64,000 nt of DNA from Methylothermaceae bacterium (lineage in GTDB: Bacteria > Pseudomonadota > Gammaproteobacteria > Methylococcales > Methylothermaceae): NCBI GenBank assembly GCA_026981855.1, contig JALSIB010000009.1, forward strand, positions 31,553 through 95,552, read 5' to 3'. Every line of letters begins with the position of its first letter. Position 1 is the first letter of the stretch. The notes beneath the pieces are model-generated. The model did no database searches. It worked only from the letters and a program-made list of their open reading frames with translations, and had not been told where the DNA came from. The position numbers and the translations under genes were made by a program. Shown piece by piece: positions 1 through 11,934 of this stretch.

Positions 1-2265
1 GTGGCGGCGAAGCTGGCGGTGGGTTACACCCTGGATGAATTGCGCAATGAAATCACCGGCGGTTTGATTCCGGCTTCATTCGAACCCTCCATCGATTATG
101 TGGTCACCAAGGTGCCGCGTTTCGCCTTCGAGAAATTCCCCAACGCCGATGATCGTTTGACCACCCAAATGAAAGCGGTCGGTGAAGTGATGGCGATCGG
201 CCGGACCTTCCAGGAGTCGTTGCAAAAGGCCTTGCGTGGCCTGGAAGTGGGTGTGGACGGTTTGTGCGAGAAGCTGGATCCCAACGCGGAGGATGCCCGC
301 GACCGGCTGGTGCAAGAGCTCAGAAGCCCCGGCGCGGAACGCATCTGGTTCGTGGCCGATGCATTCCGCTGCGGGATGACATTGGAAGAGGTCCATGATC
401 ACAGCCGGATCGATCCCTGGTTCCTGGCCCAGATCGAGGCGATCGTGGAGGCGGAGGATGGCCTGCGCAGCCGGACCCTGGCGACTCTGAAAGCTGACGA
501 ACTGCGCCGGCTGAAGCGGATGGGGTTCGCCGACAGCCGTCTGGCCACCTTGCTGGACAGCTCCGAGGCGGAGGTGAGGGCCGCGCGGCAAAAGCAGGGC
601 ATCCGGCCGGTGTACAAGCGCATCGACTCTTGCGCGGCCGAATTTTCCTCCAGTACCGCCTATATGTATTCCACCTACGAGGAAGAATGCGAGGCCGGGC
701 CTTCTGATCGCCGCAAGATCATGATTCTGGGGGGCGGGCCCAATCGTATCGGCCAGGGAATCGAATTCGATTATTGTTGTGTTCATGCGGCCTTCGCCCT
801 GAAGGACGATGGCTTCGAAACCATCATGGTCAACTGCAATCCCGAGACGGTCTCGACCGACTTCGATACCGCCGACAGGTTGTATTTCGAGCCCTTGACC
901 CTGGAGGACGTGATGGAGATCATCGATCTCGAAAAGCCGGAGGGGGTGATCGTTCAGTATGGCGGCCAGACACCGCTGAAACTGGCTCGGGATCTGGAGG
1001 CGTATGGGGCGCCGGTGATAGGGACTTCTCCCGATTCCATCGACCTGGCGGAAGACCGGGAGCGGTTCCAGAAGTTGGTGGAACGGCTGAATCTGAAACA
1101 ACCGGACAATCGAACCGCCCGTTCTCAGGAAGAAGCGGTGCTGGCAGCCAGGGAACTGGGGTATCCGCTCGTGGTCCGGCCCTCTTATGTGCTCGGCGGA
1201 CGGGCCATGGAAATCGTCTTCAATGAAGAGGAGCTGCGCCGCTATATGGTCGAGGCGGTCAACGTCTCCAATCAGTCGCCGGTCTTGCTGGACTCTTTCC
1301 TCGATGATGCCGTGGAGGTGGATGTCGATGCCGTGAGTGATGGGGAAACCGTATGGATCGGCGGAATCATGGAGCATATCGAGCAGGCGGGGATCCACTC
1401 GGGTGATTCCGCCTGTTCGATTCCCCCCTACGAGCTGAGCCCGGCGCTTCAGGCGCGGCTCAAGGAGCAGGTCAGGTCGCTGGGCGAAGCGTTGGGGGTG
1501 GTCGGTCTGATGAATACCCAGTTCGCCATCAAGGGTGATGACATCTACATCCTCGAAGTCAATCCCCGGGCATCGAGAACGGTTCCCTACGTCTCGAAGG
1601 CCATCGGTCTTCCCCTCGCCAAGGTGGCGGCCCGCTGCATGGCGGGCCGGACTCTGACGGAGCAAGGCGTGTCAGCCGAGCGGGTGCCGCCGTATTACGC
1701 GGTCAAGGAAGCGGTTTTCCCTTTCATCAAGTTCCCCGGAGTCGATCCCCTCTTGGGGCCGGAGATGAAATCCACCGGCGAGGTCATGGGTGTGGGACTC
1801 ACCTTCGGGGAAGCCTACGCCAAGGCCCAGCAGGCGGCATCCAGCCGCTTGCAGAAAGGCGGCAAAGTGCTCATGAGCGTGCGGGACCGTGACAAGGCCC
1901 GCCTCATCCCCGTCGCCCGGAGCCTGCTGGAAAAGGGTTTTGAGCTGATTGCGACCCGGGGAACCGCAGAAGCGCTGAAACAGGCGGGAATCGTCTGCCA
2001 GACGGTCAACAAGGTCGGGCAGGGGCGGCCTCATATCGTCGATCTGATCAAAAACGGCGAGATCCAATTGATCATCAATACCACCGAAGGCAAGAAGGCC
2101 ATCGCCGATTCCTTCCTCATCCGGCGGGAGGCCCTGCAGCATCAGGTGACTTACACCACCACCCTTGCGGGTGCCCACGCCATTTGTCTGGCGCTGGAGG
2201 CGCTCGATACGGGAAGGGTCTATTGTTTGCAGGATCTGCACGAACAACTGGAGGAAAACCTATGA
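1..2265 (+). CDS. carB: Carbamoyl-phosphate synthase large subunit, 3' part
   Basis: This is the C-terminal 754 residues of the large subunit that makes carbamoyl phosphate from glutamine-derived ammonia, bicarbonate and ATP for pyrimidine and arginine synthesis. The family is about 1,070 residues long, so the window opens roughly 320 residues into the protein and the GTG at base 1 is an internal Val codon. The second ATP-grasp half is present, with the DLAEDRERF and [11 protein letters not shown] segments, followed by the allosteric MGS-like domain in the last 130 residues. The stop overlaps the greA start by 4 nt (ATGA), which suggests translational coupling. Identification is secure; the 5' end lies outside the window. 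Confidence 0.97.
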   Translation: MAAKLAVGYTLDELRNEITGGLIPASFEPSIDYVVTKVPRFAFEKFPNADDRLTTQMKAVGEVMAIGRTFQESLQKALRGLEVGVDGLCEKLDPNAEDARDRLVQELRSPGAERIWFVADAFRCGMTLEEVHDHSRIDPWFLAQIEAIVEAEDGLRSRTLATLKADELRRLKRMGFADSRLATLLDSSEAEVRAARQKQGIRPVYKRIDSCAAEFSSSTAYMYSTYEEECEAGPSDRRKIMILGGGPNRIGQGIEFDYCCVHAAFALKDDGFETIMVNCNPETVSTDFDTADRLYFEPLTLEDVMEIIDLEKPEGVIVQYGGQTPLKLARDLEAYGAPVIGTSPDSIDLAEDRERFQKLVERLNLKQPDNRTARSQEEAVLAARELGYPLVVRPSYVLGGRAMEIVFNEEELRRYMVEAVNVSNQSPVLLDSFLDDAVEVDVDAVSDGETVWIGGIMEHIEQAGIHSGDSACSIPPYELSPALQARLKEQVRSLGEALGVVGLMNTQFAIKGDDIYILEVNPRASRTVPYVSKAIGLPLAKVAARCMAGRTLTEQGVSAERVPPYYAVKEAVFPFIKFPGVDPLLGPEMKSTGEVMGVGLTFGEAYAKAQQAASSRLQKGGKVLMSVRDRDKARLIPVARSLLEKGFELIATRGTAEALKQAGIVCQTVNKVGQGRPHIVDLIKNGEIQLIINTTEGKKAIADSFLIRREALQHQVTYTTTLAGAHAICLALEALDTGRVYCLQDLHEQLEENL

Positions 2266-2738
2266 ACAAAGTGCCATTGACGGTCAAGGGTGCGGAGAAA
2301 CTGAAGCGCGAATTGCAGCAGCTCAAATCCGTGGCCCGCCCCAAAGTGATCCAGGCGATCGCCGAGGCCAGGGCGCACGGGGATTTGAAGGAAAACGCAG
2401 AATATCACGCAGCCCGCGAGCAACAGAGCTTCATCGAAGGGCGGATCAAGGAGATCGAATCCAAACTGGCCAATGCCCAGATCATCGACGTCACCCAGGT
2501 GAAGGCCGATGGGAAGGTGGTCTTCGGCGCCACCGTGGAGCTGGAGGATCTGGACAGTGGTGAAACCGTCACCTATCAGATTGTCGGGGACGACGAGGCC
2601 GATATCAAGCTCGGTCTGATTTCCATTTCCTCCCCGATCGCGCGGGCGCTGATCGGCAAGGAGGTCGAGGACGTGGTGGAGGTCAAGACTCCCAAGGGCA
2701 TCCGGGAGTACGAAGTCCTGGCCATCCGCTACGAATAG
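2262..2738 (+). CDS. greA: Transcription elongation factor GreA
   Basis: The product has 158 residues, the normal GreA length. It rescues backtracked RNA polymerase by stimulating cleavage of the nascent RNA 3' end. The N-terminal coiled coil carries the conserved acidic tip region ([16 protein letters not shown]), and the C-terminal FKBP-like domain ends in a [15 protein letters not shown] segment. The start was chosen at the ATG overlapping the carB stop, because the protein then begins [14 protein letters not shown] as in the family and a GGAGG-like site lies just upstream inside carB. The carB-greA order is common in Gammaproteobacteria. Confidence 0.97.
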   Translation: MNKVPLTVKGAEKLKRELQQLKSVARPKVIQAIAEARAHGDLKENAEYHAAREQQSFIEGRIKEIESKLANAQIIDVTQVKADGKVVFGATVELEDLDSGETVTYQIVGDDEADIKLGLISISSPIARALIGKEVEDVVEVKTPKGIREYEVLAIRYE

Positions 2739-2864
2739 GCAGATTTCCCGCCGCCTGAGTCAAAACGTTCATAATACTCCTCCCCCCTGCTTGCTGTCGT
2801 CCGGCATGGCTGCTCATGGCGATCACCCGTCAGCCGGTGAAATCCATGTGGAGCCTTGCCTTGA

Positions 2865-2887
2865 CCGTGGCGCTTCCGGCGCCACGG
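2865..2887. terminator. Possible bidirectional hairpin between greA and yhbY
   Basis: A perfect 9-bp GC-rich stem (2865-2873 pairing with 2879-2887) closes a 5-nt loop in the convergent gap between greA and yhbY, just past the yhbY stop. Neither strand has a clear T-run after it, so calling it a terminator is tentative. Confidence 0.35.
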
Positions 2888-2892
2888 CGGGT

Positions 2893-3165
2893 TCACGGAT
2901 TTTCCGGCCGCTTGCGGTACAAGGTGGCCACGTGGCCCAGCAGCTGGATCGGCTCTGCGTGCAGCCGGTCGCAGATCTGCTGTATCATGGTTTTCCTTTC
3001 CTGGCGGCCTTCCGCGTTGATTCTGACCTTGATCAATTCATGATGCGCGAGGGCGATGTCGATTTCCGCCAGGACGGCTTCCGTGAGCCCCAGTTGCCCG
3101 GTGATGACGACGGGTTTGAGAGGGTGTGCGCGGGCCCTGAGATGTTTTTTTGTCGAGGCATCCAT
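2893..3165 (-). CDS. yhbY: CRS1-YhbY domain RNA-binding protein
   Basis: This 90-residue protein is a single CRS1-YhbY domain, the fold that binds RNA and associates with pre-50S ribosomal particles in E. coli. The N-terminal region contains the typical RARAHPLKPVVITGQLGLTE segment, and HELIKVRI matches the next conserved strand. It is transcribed divergently from rlmE, which also acts on the 50S subunit, as in other proteobacteria. Confidence 0.92.
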   Translation of the reverse strand: MDASTKKHLRARAHPLKPVVITGQLGLTEAVLAEIDIALAHHELIKVRINAEGRQERKTMIQQICDRLHAEPIQLLGHVATLYRKRPENP

Positions 3166-3182
3166 TCTTGGAATGAGATTTC

Positions 3183-3210
3183 TTGAAATGGAAGGGGCTT
3201 TCAGTATATC
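3183..3210 (+). promoter_or_regulatory. Candidate promoter for rlmE-ftsH
   Basis: TTGAAA (3183-3188) and TATATC (3205-3210) are 16 bp apart and lie about 60 bp before the rlmE start. The match to sigma-70 is 5/6 and 4/6. The opposite strand reads TATACT over the same -10, so the element may also serve yhbY. Confidence 0.4.
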
Positions 3211-3272
3211 GGAAAAGGAACAACGGATGGATACATTGGGTCCAAGGTTGAGTAAAATGCTAGGGATTGACG

Positions 3273-3893
3273 ATGGCGAGAAGCCGTAGCAGCAGTCGTT
3301 GGCTGGCTGAGCATTTCAAGGATGATTATGTCCAGCAAGCCCGGCAATTGGGATATCGTTCACGCGCGGTCTTCAAGCTGGAAGAGATCCAGCGCCGCGA
3401 TCGTATCTTGCGCCCGGGTATGACGGTGCTCGATCTGGGGGCGGCTCCCGGTGGCTGGTCCCAGCTGGCCAGCGAGCGGGTGCAGCCGGGTGGAAAGGTG
3501 ATCGCCGTGGACATCCTGCCAATGGACCCTTTGGCGGGGGTGAACTTTCTGCAGGGGGATTTCACCACGGAAGAGACCTGGCGGCGATTGCAGGCATTGA
3601 TTGGAAATGAGCCGGTGGACTTGGTATTGTCCGATATGGCGCCTAATATGAGTGGCAATAGAAGCGTCGATCAGCCCCGCGCCATGTATCTTGCGGAGCT
3701 GGCCCTCGACGCCGCCGAGCAGGTGTTGGTCGGGAACGGCTGTTTTCTGACGAAACTTTTTCAGGGGGAGGGGTTCGAACCCTTTCAGAAAAGGTTGCGC
3801 CAGCGCTTCGACCGGGTGGTGATCCGCAAGCCCAAGGCGTCGCGGGCCCGGAGTCGGGAAGTCTATGCCCTGGCGCTGGGGTTCAAGTCATAA
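3273..3893 (+). CDS. rlmE: 23S rRNA 2'-O-methyltransferase RlmE (FtsJ/RrmJ)
   Basis: RlmE methylates the ribose of U2552 in the 23S rRNA A-loop using S-adenosylmethionine. The 206-residue product has the SAM motif [13 protein letters not shown] and the catalytic K-D-K pattern in [19 protein letters not shown] and [10 protein letters not shown]. The ATG at 3273 was preferred over an in-frame TTG at 3267 because the AGGGA site at 3262-3266 is correctly spaced only for the ATG. ftsH follows 99 nt later, the order seen in E. coli. Confidence 0.96.
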   Translation: MARSRSSSRWLAEHFKDDYVQQARQLGYRSRAVFKLEEIQRRDRILRPGMTVLDLGAAPGGWSQLASERVQPGGKVIAVDILPMDPLAGVNFLQGDFTTEETWRRLQALIGNEPVDLVLSDMAPNMSGNRSVDQPRAMYLAELALDAAEQVLVGNGCFLTKLFQGEGFEPFQKRLRQRFDRVVIRKPKASRARSREVYALALGFKS

Positions 3894-3992
3894 CGTTTTT
3901 TGGCCTGCGCATTTCGTGCAGGTGTAACTCGATGGCAATACAGAGGAAGTGTTGTCGGATTAAAGACTGGAAGGAGCCGGTTGGGAGAGTAC

Positions 3993-5942
3993 ATGAGTAA
4001 TATGGTGAAAAACATACTCCTTTGGGTAGTGATCGCTGCGGTGCTGATGTCTGTGTTCAATAATTTTGGCGCACAGAAATCGGCCGGTTCATCGTTGTCC
4101 TACACCCAGTTCATTTCCGCCGTCCATGGCGGTCAGGTGAAGGCGGTGACCATCGATGGCAATGCGATCAAGGGAGTGACGACGGGGGGGCAGAAGTTCG
4201 TGACCTACAGCCCCAACGATCCACATCTGGTGGACGATTTGCTGGAAAACAACGTCGAGATCAAGGCGCAGCCGCCCAAGGAGCATTCTCTGCTGATGCA
4301 GATCTTCATCTCCTGGTTCCCGATGTTGCTGCTCATCGGTGTGTGGATTTTCTTCATGCGCCAGATGCAAGGTGGCGGAGCCGGTGGCCGGGGCGCGATG
4401 AATTTCGGCAAAAGCAAGGCCCGGTTGATGGAAGAAGACAAGATCAAGGTCACTTTCAAGGACGTGGCCGGCTGTGAGGAGGCCATCGAGGAGGTCAAAG
4501 AGGTGGTCGACTTCCTGAAGGATCCGAGCAAGTTCCAGAAGCTCGGCGGGAAGATTCCCCGCGGCATCTTGATGGTGGGGCCTCCCGGAACGGGTAAGAC
4601 CTTGATCGCCCGCGCCATCGCCGGCGAGGCCAAGGTGCCCTTCTTCACCATCTCCGGTTCGGATTTCGTGGAGATGTTCGTGGGGGTCGGCGCCTCGCGG
4701 GTGCGTGACATGTTCGAACAGGCCAAGAAGCATGCGCCGTGCATCGTCTTCATCGACGAGATCGACGCGGTCGGACGCCATCGCGGGGCCGGCCTGGGCG
4801 GTGGTCACGACGAACGCGAGCAAACCCTCAATCAGCTCCTGGTGGAGATGGACGGATTCGAAGGCAACGAAGGGGTCATCGTCATCGCCGCCACCAACCG
4901 GCCCGACGTGCTCGATCCCGCCTTGCTGCGTCCGGGGCGTTTCGACCGCCAGGTGACGGTGGGGCTGCCCGATATCCGTGGCCGGGAGCAGATCCTCAAG
5001 GTGCATCTGCGCAAGGTTCCGACCACCGACGACGTGGATCCCAAGGTGATCGCCAGGGGGACGCCCGGTTTCTCCGGCGCCGATCTGGCCAACCTGGTGA
5101 ACGAGGCGTCCCTCTTCGCCGCACGCGCCAACAAGAAACTGGTCAGCATGGCCGATCTCGACAAGGCCAAGGACAAGATCCTGATGGGCGCCGAACGCCG
5201 CTCCATGGTGATGAGCGAGGAGGAGAAACGCATGACCGCTTATCACGAGGCGGGTCACGCCATCGTCGGCCTGACGGTGCCGGAACACGATCCTGTCTAC
5301 AAGGTCAGCATCATGCCGCGAGGCCGGGCGCTGGGCATCACCATGTTCCTGCCGGAAAGAGACCAGTACAGCGCCTCCAAGCGCAAGCTGGAAAGCCAGA
5401 TCTCCAGCCTGTTCGGCGGCCGTATCGCCGAGGCGTTGATCTTCGGTAACGACGCCATCACCACCGGCGCTTCCAATGATATCGAGCGGGCGACCGATAT
5501 CGCTCGCAGCATGGTGACCAAGTGGGGGTTGTCGGAGCGGATGGGTCCCCTGGCCTATGCCGAGGATGAGGGCGAAGTGTTTCTGGGACGTTCGATCACC
5601 CAGCACAAGCACATGTCCGAGGCGACCGCCAAGATGATCGACGAGGAGATCCGGGTGCTCATCGACCGTAACTATGACCGGGCCGAGCGGATCCTGAAAG
5701 AGCATATGGATCAGCTCCACAAAATGGCCGAAGCCTTGGTCAAGTACGAAACCATCGACCGGAATCAGATCGATGCCATTATGGAAGGCAGGACGCCCCC
5801 GCCTCCCAAGGACTGGGAAGACACGCCGCCTACCGAAGGCAAGGGAGCCGGTGAGGAGGAAGAGGGTAAGCAAGAAACACCCGCTACAGCCTCGCCGGGT
5901 GTCAGTCCGCTGGGCGGGCCGGCAGGGCAACATTACGAGTGA
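3993..5942 (+). CDS. ftsH: ATP-dependent zinc metalloprotease FtsH
   Basis: FtsH is the membrane-anchored AAA+ protease that degrades misfolded membrane proteins and regulators such as LpxC. The 649-residue product has an N-terminal membrane segment, a periplasmic domain, and a second membrane segment near residues 100-120. The AAA module follows with Walker A GPPGTGKT and Walker [11 protein letters not shown], and the zinc site is HEAGH. The tail is rich in Pro, Glu and Gly, as is usual. The start at 3993 has a GGGAGA site and gives the normal N-terminus MSNMVKNIL. folP, which often sits between ftsH and glmM, is absent here. Confidence 0.97.
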   Translation: MSNMVKNILLWVVIAAVLMSVFNNFGAQKSAGSSLSYTQFISAVHGGQVKAVTIDGNAIKGVTTGGQKFVTYSPNDPHLVDDLLENNVEIKAQPPKEHSLLMQIFISWFPMLLLIGVWIFFMRQMQGGGAGGRGAMNFGKSKARLMEEDKIKVTFKDVAGCEEAIEEVKEVVDFLKDPSKFQKLGGKIPRGILMVGPPGTGKTLIARAIAGEAKVPFFTISGSDFVEMFVGVGASRVRDMFEQAKKHAPCIVFIDEIDAVGRHRGAGLGGGHDEREQTLNQLLVEMDGFEGNEGVIVIAATNRPDVLDPALLRPGRFDRQVTVGLPDIRGREQILKVHLRKVPTTDDVDPKVIARGTPGFSGADLANLVNEASLFAARANKKLVSMADLDKAKDKILMGAERRSMVMSEEEKRMTAYHEAGHAIVGLTVPEHDPVYKVSIMPRGRALGITMFLPERDQYSASKRKLESQISSLFGGRIAEALIFGNDAITTGASNDIERATDIARSMVTKWGLSERMGPLAYAEDEGEVFLGRSITQHKHMSEATAKMIDEEIRVLIDRNYDRAERILKEHMDQLHKMAEALVKYETIDRNQIDAIMEGRTPPPPKDWEDTPPTEGKGAGEEEEGKQETPATASPGVSPLGGPAGQHYE

Positions 5943-5953
5943 CGGGATGATGG

Positions 5954-5992
5954 AAAAACCCCGCGCTTCTTCCAGGGGCGCGGGGTTTTTTA
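5954..5992 (+). terminator. Rho-independent terminator after ftsH
   Basis: An 8-bp GC stem, CCCCGCGC (5959-5966) with GCGCGGGG (5978-5985), is followed by TTTTTT. A run of A residues sits on the 5' side, so it may work in both directions. It separates ftsH from glmM. Confidence 0.85.
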
Positions 5993-6079
5993 TGGGAAAG
6001 TGCGAATCCGGGATCGCTTAAGAAAAAATGGCCGATGACCTATACTGAAGGCCATACGAAAGAATATGGAGAGTCTGGC

Positions 6080-7420
6080 ATGGCAACAAGATATTTCGGT
6101 ACGGACGGCATTCGCGGCAAGGTGGGCGAGTTTCCCATCACTCCCGATTTCGTTCTCAAGCTCGGATGGGCCGCGGGCCAGGTGTTTCGGGACCAGGGCC
6201 CGGCCCATGTGTTGGTGGGCAAGGACACCCGGATCTCGGGTTACATGTTCGAGTCCTCGCTGGAGGCAGGGCTGTCGGCGGCCGGGGTGGATACCCAGTT
6301 ACTGGGTCCGATGCCGACCCCAGGCATTGCCTACCTGACGAGAACCCTGCGGGCCAAGGCGGGCATTGTCATCAGCGCTTCGCACAACCCTTACCCGGAC
6401 AATGGCATCAAGTTCTTTTCCGCGGAGGGAAAAAAACTACCGGACGAAACGGAAGCGGCGATCGAGGCGATGCTGGATCGGCCGATGACGACCGAACCCT
6501 CCGACAGGCTCGGCAGAGCGGTGCGAATCGACGACGCCAGGGGCCGCTATATCGAATTTTGCAAAAGCACCGTTCCCGCTCGCATGGATCTCAACGGCTT
6601 GTCCATCGTTCTCGATTGCGCCCATGGCGCGACTTATCACATAGCGCCCCATGTGTTCAGCGAGGTGGGCGCCACCGTGGCCGCCATCGGCGTGGACCCT
6701 GACGGACTGAACATCAATGAGGGCTGTGGTTCCACCAAGCCCGAAGCCTTGCAGCGGGAGGTCGTTTCCAGGCGGGCGGATCTCGGCATCGCATTCGATG
6801 GCGATGGCGACCGGGTGATCATGGTGGATCATACCGGCGCTTTGGTGGACGGCGACGAGTTGCTCTATATCATCGCCAGCTCGAGACAGGGGGCGGACAA
6901 GCTGCAAGGGCCGGTGGTGGGTACCCTGATGACCAACCTGGGGCTCGAACACGCCCTGGCCGGGCTTGGGGTGGAGCTGAAGCGCGCCCAGGTCGGGGAC
7001 CGCTACGTCATGGAGTTGCTGGAATCGTGCAATGGCATTTTAGGGGGGGAGAATTCGGGACACATCATCTGCCTGGACAGAACCACCACCGGCGATGCGA
7101 TTGTCGCGGCGCTCCAGGTGCTGGCGGAAATGTGGCGCAGCGGCAAATCCCTCCATGAGCTCAGACAGGGGATGGAGAAATATCCCCAGGTGCTCCACAA
7201 TGTGCGGGTGAGAGAAAAGCCCCGCAGCCTCGACGAGATCGAGCCCCTGTCCCGGGCCAGAAAGAAGATCGAAGGCAAGCTCAATGGCAGCGGCAGAGTC
7301 CTGTTGCGCCCGTCGGGAACCGAGCCGGTGATCCGGGTGATGATCGAAGGTCAGGACGAGGCGCTCATCAATCAATTGGCGCAGGAGCTGGCGGAAGCCG
7401 TTCAGCATGCGCTGAGTTGA
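6080..7420 (+). CDS. glmM: Phosphoglucosamine mutase
   Basis: GlmM converts glucosamine-6-phosphate to glucosamine-1-phosphate for peptidoglycan and LPS precursors. The protein has 446 residues, the normal length. The phosphoserine loop ISASHNP places the catalytic Ser at residue 101, the metal loop is DGDGDR, the sugar-binding loop is GGENSGH, and the phosphate-binding loop is RPSGTEP. The ATG at 6080 has a GGAGAG site and starts the protein at [13 protein letters not shown], as in homologues. It is preceded by the ftsH terminator, so it probably has its own promoter. Confidence 0.97.
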   Translation: MATRYFGTDGIRGKVGEFPITPDFVLKLGWAAGQVFRDQGPAHVLVGKDTRISGYMFESSLEAGLSAAGVDTQLLGPMPTPGIAYLTRTLRAKAGIVISASHNPYPDNGIKFFSAEGKKLPDETEAAIEAMLDRPMTTEPSDRLGRAVRIDDARGRYIEFCKSTVPARMDLNGLSIVLDCAHGATYHIAPHVFSEVGATVAAIGVDPDGLNINEGCGSTKPEALQREVVSRRADLGIAFDGDGDRVIMVDHTGALVDGDELLYIIASSRQGADKLQGPVVGTLMTNLGLEHALAGLGVELKRAQVGDRYVMELLESCNGILGGENSGHIICLDRTTTGDAIVAALQVLAEMWRSGKSLHELRQGMEKYPQVLHNVRVREKPRSLDEIEPLSRARKKIEGKLNGSGRVLLRPSGTEPVIRVMIEGQDEALINQLAQELAEAVQHALS

Positions 7421-7454
7421 CACCCCCTGCTTTAGGCCAAAGGCCGCTTGGCCC

Positions 7455-7483
7455 TTGACGATAAAACACGGTTTAAGTTAACT
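7455..7483 (+). promoter_or_regulatory. Candidate promoter for the ilvBHC operon
   Basis: TTGACG (7455-7460) and TTAACT (7478-7483) are 17 bp apart upstream of ilvB. The -35 is a good match and the -10 is weak. The -10 lies inside the perfect palindrome at 7469-7490, so a bound repressor or activator could control it. Confidence 0.35.
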
Positions 7484-7490
7484 TAAACCG
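7469..7490. promoter_or_regulatory. Perfect 22-bp palindrome upstream of ilvB
   Basis: The 22 bases are an exact palindrome with half-site CGGTTTAAGTT and no spacer. It lies 49 bp after glmM and 39 bp before ilvB and is followed by TTTATTT. It could be a regulator operator over the ilvB promoter or an AT-rich terminator for glmM. The sequence shows the symmetry; the function is inferred. Confidence 0.6.
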
Positions 7491-7529
7491 TTTATTTAGC
7501 TGAACGCAGATGTATCGCAGGGGTGATCA

Positions 7530-9259
7530 GTGGAGCTGAGTGGCGCGGAGATCGTGGTCCAGGCCCTGAAGGACGAAGGGGTCGAATTTATTTTTGGCTA
7601 TCCGGGGGGCGCCGTCTTGCACATCTACGACGCCTTGTTTGGACAAGAGGATGTCAAACACGTGCTGGTGCGTCATGAGCAGGGGGCGACCCATATGGCC
7701 GACGGCTACGCCAGGGCAACCGGACGGCCCGGGGTGGTGCTGGCGACCTCCGGTCCCGGGGCGACCAATCTGGTGACCGGAATCGCGACCGCTTATATGG
7801 ATTCCATTCCTCTGGTGGTGATCACCGGCCAGGTTCCCACGCCGGTGATCGGCAGCGATGCGTTTCAGGAATGCGACACGGTGGGGATCACCCGTCCCTG
7901 CGTCAAGCACAACTACCTGGTGAAGGATCGCAGGAAACTCGCAGAAACCATCAAGAAAGCCTTCTACATCGCTTCCACGGGGCGCCCGGGGCCCGTTCTG
8001 GTGGACATCCCCAAGGATATCACCGACCCCAATATCAAGGTTCCCTATCACTACCCGCAGTCCGTTTCCCTGCGTTCGTACAAGCCCAAGGTCAAGGGGA
8101 ACCCCAGGCAGATCAGGAAAGCCGCGGATCTGATCGCTTCCGCCAGGAAGCCGATGATCTATTCCGGCGGCGGGGTGGTGTTGGGCGAGGCCGCCAGTGA
8201 GCTGACTGAATTGACCCGGTGGTTGAACTTCCCCATCACCAATACCCTGATGGGCCTGGGCGCGTACCCGGGGAGCGACCGCCAGTTCCTCGGCATGCTG
8301 GGGATGCACGGCACCTACGAGGCCAATATGGCGATGCACGAGTGTGATGTGCTGATCGCCATCGGGGCCCGCTTCGACGACCGGGTGACGGGAAAACTGG
8401 ATGAGTTCTGCCCCTATGCCAAAGTTATCCATATCGACGTCGATCCCGCCTCCATCGCCAAGAACGTGCCGGTGGACGTGCCGATCGTGGGGCAGGTGAA
8501 GCCGGTGTTGTCGGAACTGATTTCTTTGCTCAAATCGTCCGGTCATCGTCCGGATCCCGACGCCCTGGAGGCGTGGTGGGCGCAGATCGAGCGCTGGCGG
8601 TCGCTCGACTGTCTGCGTTATGATCGCGAAAGCGCGTTGATCAAGCCCCAATATGTGATCGAGCAGTTGTGGGAGATCACCGGCGGCAACGCCTATGTGA
8701 CCTCGGATGTCGGCCAGCACCAGATGTGGGTGGCGCAATATTATCGCTTCGAAAAGCCCCGGCGCTGGATCAATTCCGGAGGGCTTGGAACGATGGGGTT
8801 CGGAATGCCGTCGGCGATTGGGGTGAAGCTGGCCCACCCGGAAGAAGAAGTGGTGTGTGTGACCGGTGAGGCCAGCATTCAGATGTGTATTCAGGAATTG
8901 TCCACCGCCCTGCAGTACAAGGCCCCGATCAAGATCGTCAACTTGAACAATCGTTATATGGGGATGGTAAGGCAGTGGCAGGAATTCACTTATGAGAGCC
9001 GTTACTCCCATTCCTACATGGACACCATCCCGGATTTCGTCAAACTGGCGGAGGCCTATGGGCACGTGGGAATGCGGATCGAGAAACCCGAGGAGGTCAG
9101 GCCGGCGCTCGAGCAAGCCATCGCCATGAAGGACCGTTTGGTCTTTCTCGATTTCATCACCGACCGCACCGAGAACGTCTATCCCATGGTGGAAGCCGGC
9201 AAGGCGCAGCACCAGATGCGTCTCCCCCCCTGGATTTCAACCGACAGGGAGCTAGCCTG

Positions 9260-9260
<1 letters not shown>
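7530..9260 (+). CDS. ilvB: Acetolactate synthase large subunit
   Basis: This is the catalytic, thiamine-diphosphate-dependent subunit of acetohydroxyacid synthase, the first shared enzyme of valine, leucine and isoleucine synthesis. The 576 residues show the TPP-binding N-terminal domain (FGYPGGAVLHIYD and the catalytic Glu in VRHEQGATHMADGYAR), the central domain, and the C-terminal TPP domain ending its motif in NLNNRYMGMVRQW. The usual GDG of the metal-binding motif reads GEAS (residues 446-449). The start is a GTG at 7530 with a GGGG site upstream. It overlaps ilvH by 1 nt. Confidence 0.95.
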
Positions 9261-10806
<1,546 letters not shown>

Positions 10807-10844
10807 TGGCATCCGGGGGCTGTCATCAGGCGCGTATGGCATGA

Positions 10845-11594
10845 ATGATGGCTGAAAAGCGCGCACGGCGGCGGGGCATCTATCTGTTGCCCAATTTGTT
10901 CACCACCGGGTGCCTGTTTTGCGGCTTCTACGCCATTACCGCGGCGATGAATGGTCGTTTCGAGACCGCCGCCCTGCTCATCTTCACCGCCATGGTCATG
11001 GATGGGCTGGATGGCCGGGTGGCGCGTCTGACCCACACCCAGACCGCTTTTGGAGCTGAATACGACAGCCTTTCCGATATGGTGTCGTTTGGTCTGTCGC
11101 CGGCGCTGATCATGTATCTGTGGTCTTTGTCTGCTCTTTCCCGGCTGGGATGGTTCGCGGCTTTCGTTTATGCCGCCGCCGCCGCGTTGCGTCTGGCCCG
11201 TTTCAATACCCAGATTGGCGTCGAGGACAAGCGTTACTTTCAGGGGCTGCCCAGCCCGTCTGCGGCGGCGGTCGTGGTGGGGCTGATCTGGATGAGCGAG
11301 ACCTACGGTTTGAATGGCGAGGCGATGCGCTATGTGGCGGCCGCGGTGACGACCGTAGCAGCTCTGCTGATGGTGAGCAACATCCGCTATTACAGTTTCA
11401 AGGAAATAGATGTCCGGGGCCGGGTTCCCTTTGTGGTGATCATCGCGGTGACGCTGGTTTTTGCGGTGATCTTCACCAATCCCCAGTTGATGTTGTTCAC
11501 TCTGTTTTCCGCTTATGCCGTCTCCGGCCCCTTGATGACCCTGGTGTTGTTGCAGCGTCATCGCAGCCGCAAGCGGCGCAAAACCGCTTCCTGA
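10845..11594 (+). CDS. pssA: CDP-diacylglycerol-serine O-phosphatidyltransferase
   Basis: This integral membrane enzyme makes phosphatidylserine from CDP-diacylglycerol and L-serine, the precursor of phosphatidylethanolamine. The 249 residues contain the CDP-alcohol phosphotransferase signature DGRVAR-x8-G-x3-D-x3-D near residues 49-70, followed by several hydrophobic segments, and the positively charged tail RHRSRKRRK. Start MMAEKRARRRGIYLLPN fits the type II family. The ilvBHC-pssA order also occurs in Pseudomonas. The psd gene for the next step lies at 30908-31780. Confidence 0.93.
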   Translation: MMAEKRARRRGIYLLPNLFTTGCLFCGFYAITAAMNGRFETAALLIFTAMVMDGLDGRVARLTHTQTAFGAEYDSLSDMVSFGLSPALIMYLWSLSALSRLGWFAAFVYAAAAALRLARFNTQIGVEDKRYFQGLPSPSAAAVVVGLIWMSETYGLNGEAMRYVAAAVTTVAALLMVSNIRYYSFKEIDVRGRVPFVVIIAVTLVFAVIFTNPQLMLFTLFSAYAVSGPLMTLVLLQRHRSRKRRKTAS

Positions 11595-11934
11595 TTTTTC
11601 CCCGTCCCTGCGGGAAAGCCGGTTGGCACCGGGCAGGCTTGGCAAGTTTCCTTCAAGCGGGTATATTTCCTTCCATGGAATGGATTGTTTTGTGAAGATG
11701 AATATTGTGGCTGCCTTGTTCCCTTCGGAGTTGTTCGTATCTGTTTCGGGTCATATCGATCCCGATTGCGGGGGGGATGGCCTGTTTGTCCGGTTGAGGC
11801 GGGACGGCGGCCGGGTTGACGGGTTTTCGTGGATGGCGGGCCTGCTGCCCCGCTAGGGGGCGGTCGATTTTGAATGTGCGTCGCTTTTTTATCGTTTGAT
11901 CATCCATGTAATCCCTCAACGGAGTTCCTGATTC
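11595..11934. other. 340-bp intergenic region before leuA
   Basis: No convincing gene was found. A short open frame at 11699-11857 on the + strand has a Gly-rich translation with no recognisable motif. The 3' end holds a CGGAG ribosome-binding site for leuA. No leucine-rich leader peptide or clear terminator was seen, so how leuA is controlled is not apparent. Confidence 0.5.

Noticed and set aside
3230..3258. GATACA and TAAAAT as an rlmE promoter
   Set aside because: Transcription would start inside the ribosome-binding site, leaving an 8-nt leader.
4089..5933. A 614-codon open frame on the minus strand
   Set aside because: It is the antisense of ftsH with no recognisable motif.
7527..9212. 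A 561-codon open frame on the minus strand
   Set aside because: It mirrors ilvB and has the same His/Asp/Gly-rich shadow composition.
10845..11594. pssA in the branched-chain operon as a novel link
   Set aside because: The same ilvBHC-pssA order occurs in Pseudomonas, so it is a known arrangement.
11699..11857. Short open frame before leuA, considered as a leader peptide
   Set aside because: It has no Leu-codon run and no adjacent attenuator hairpin.
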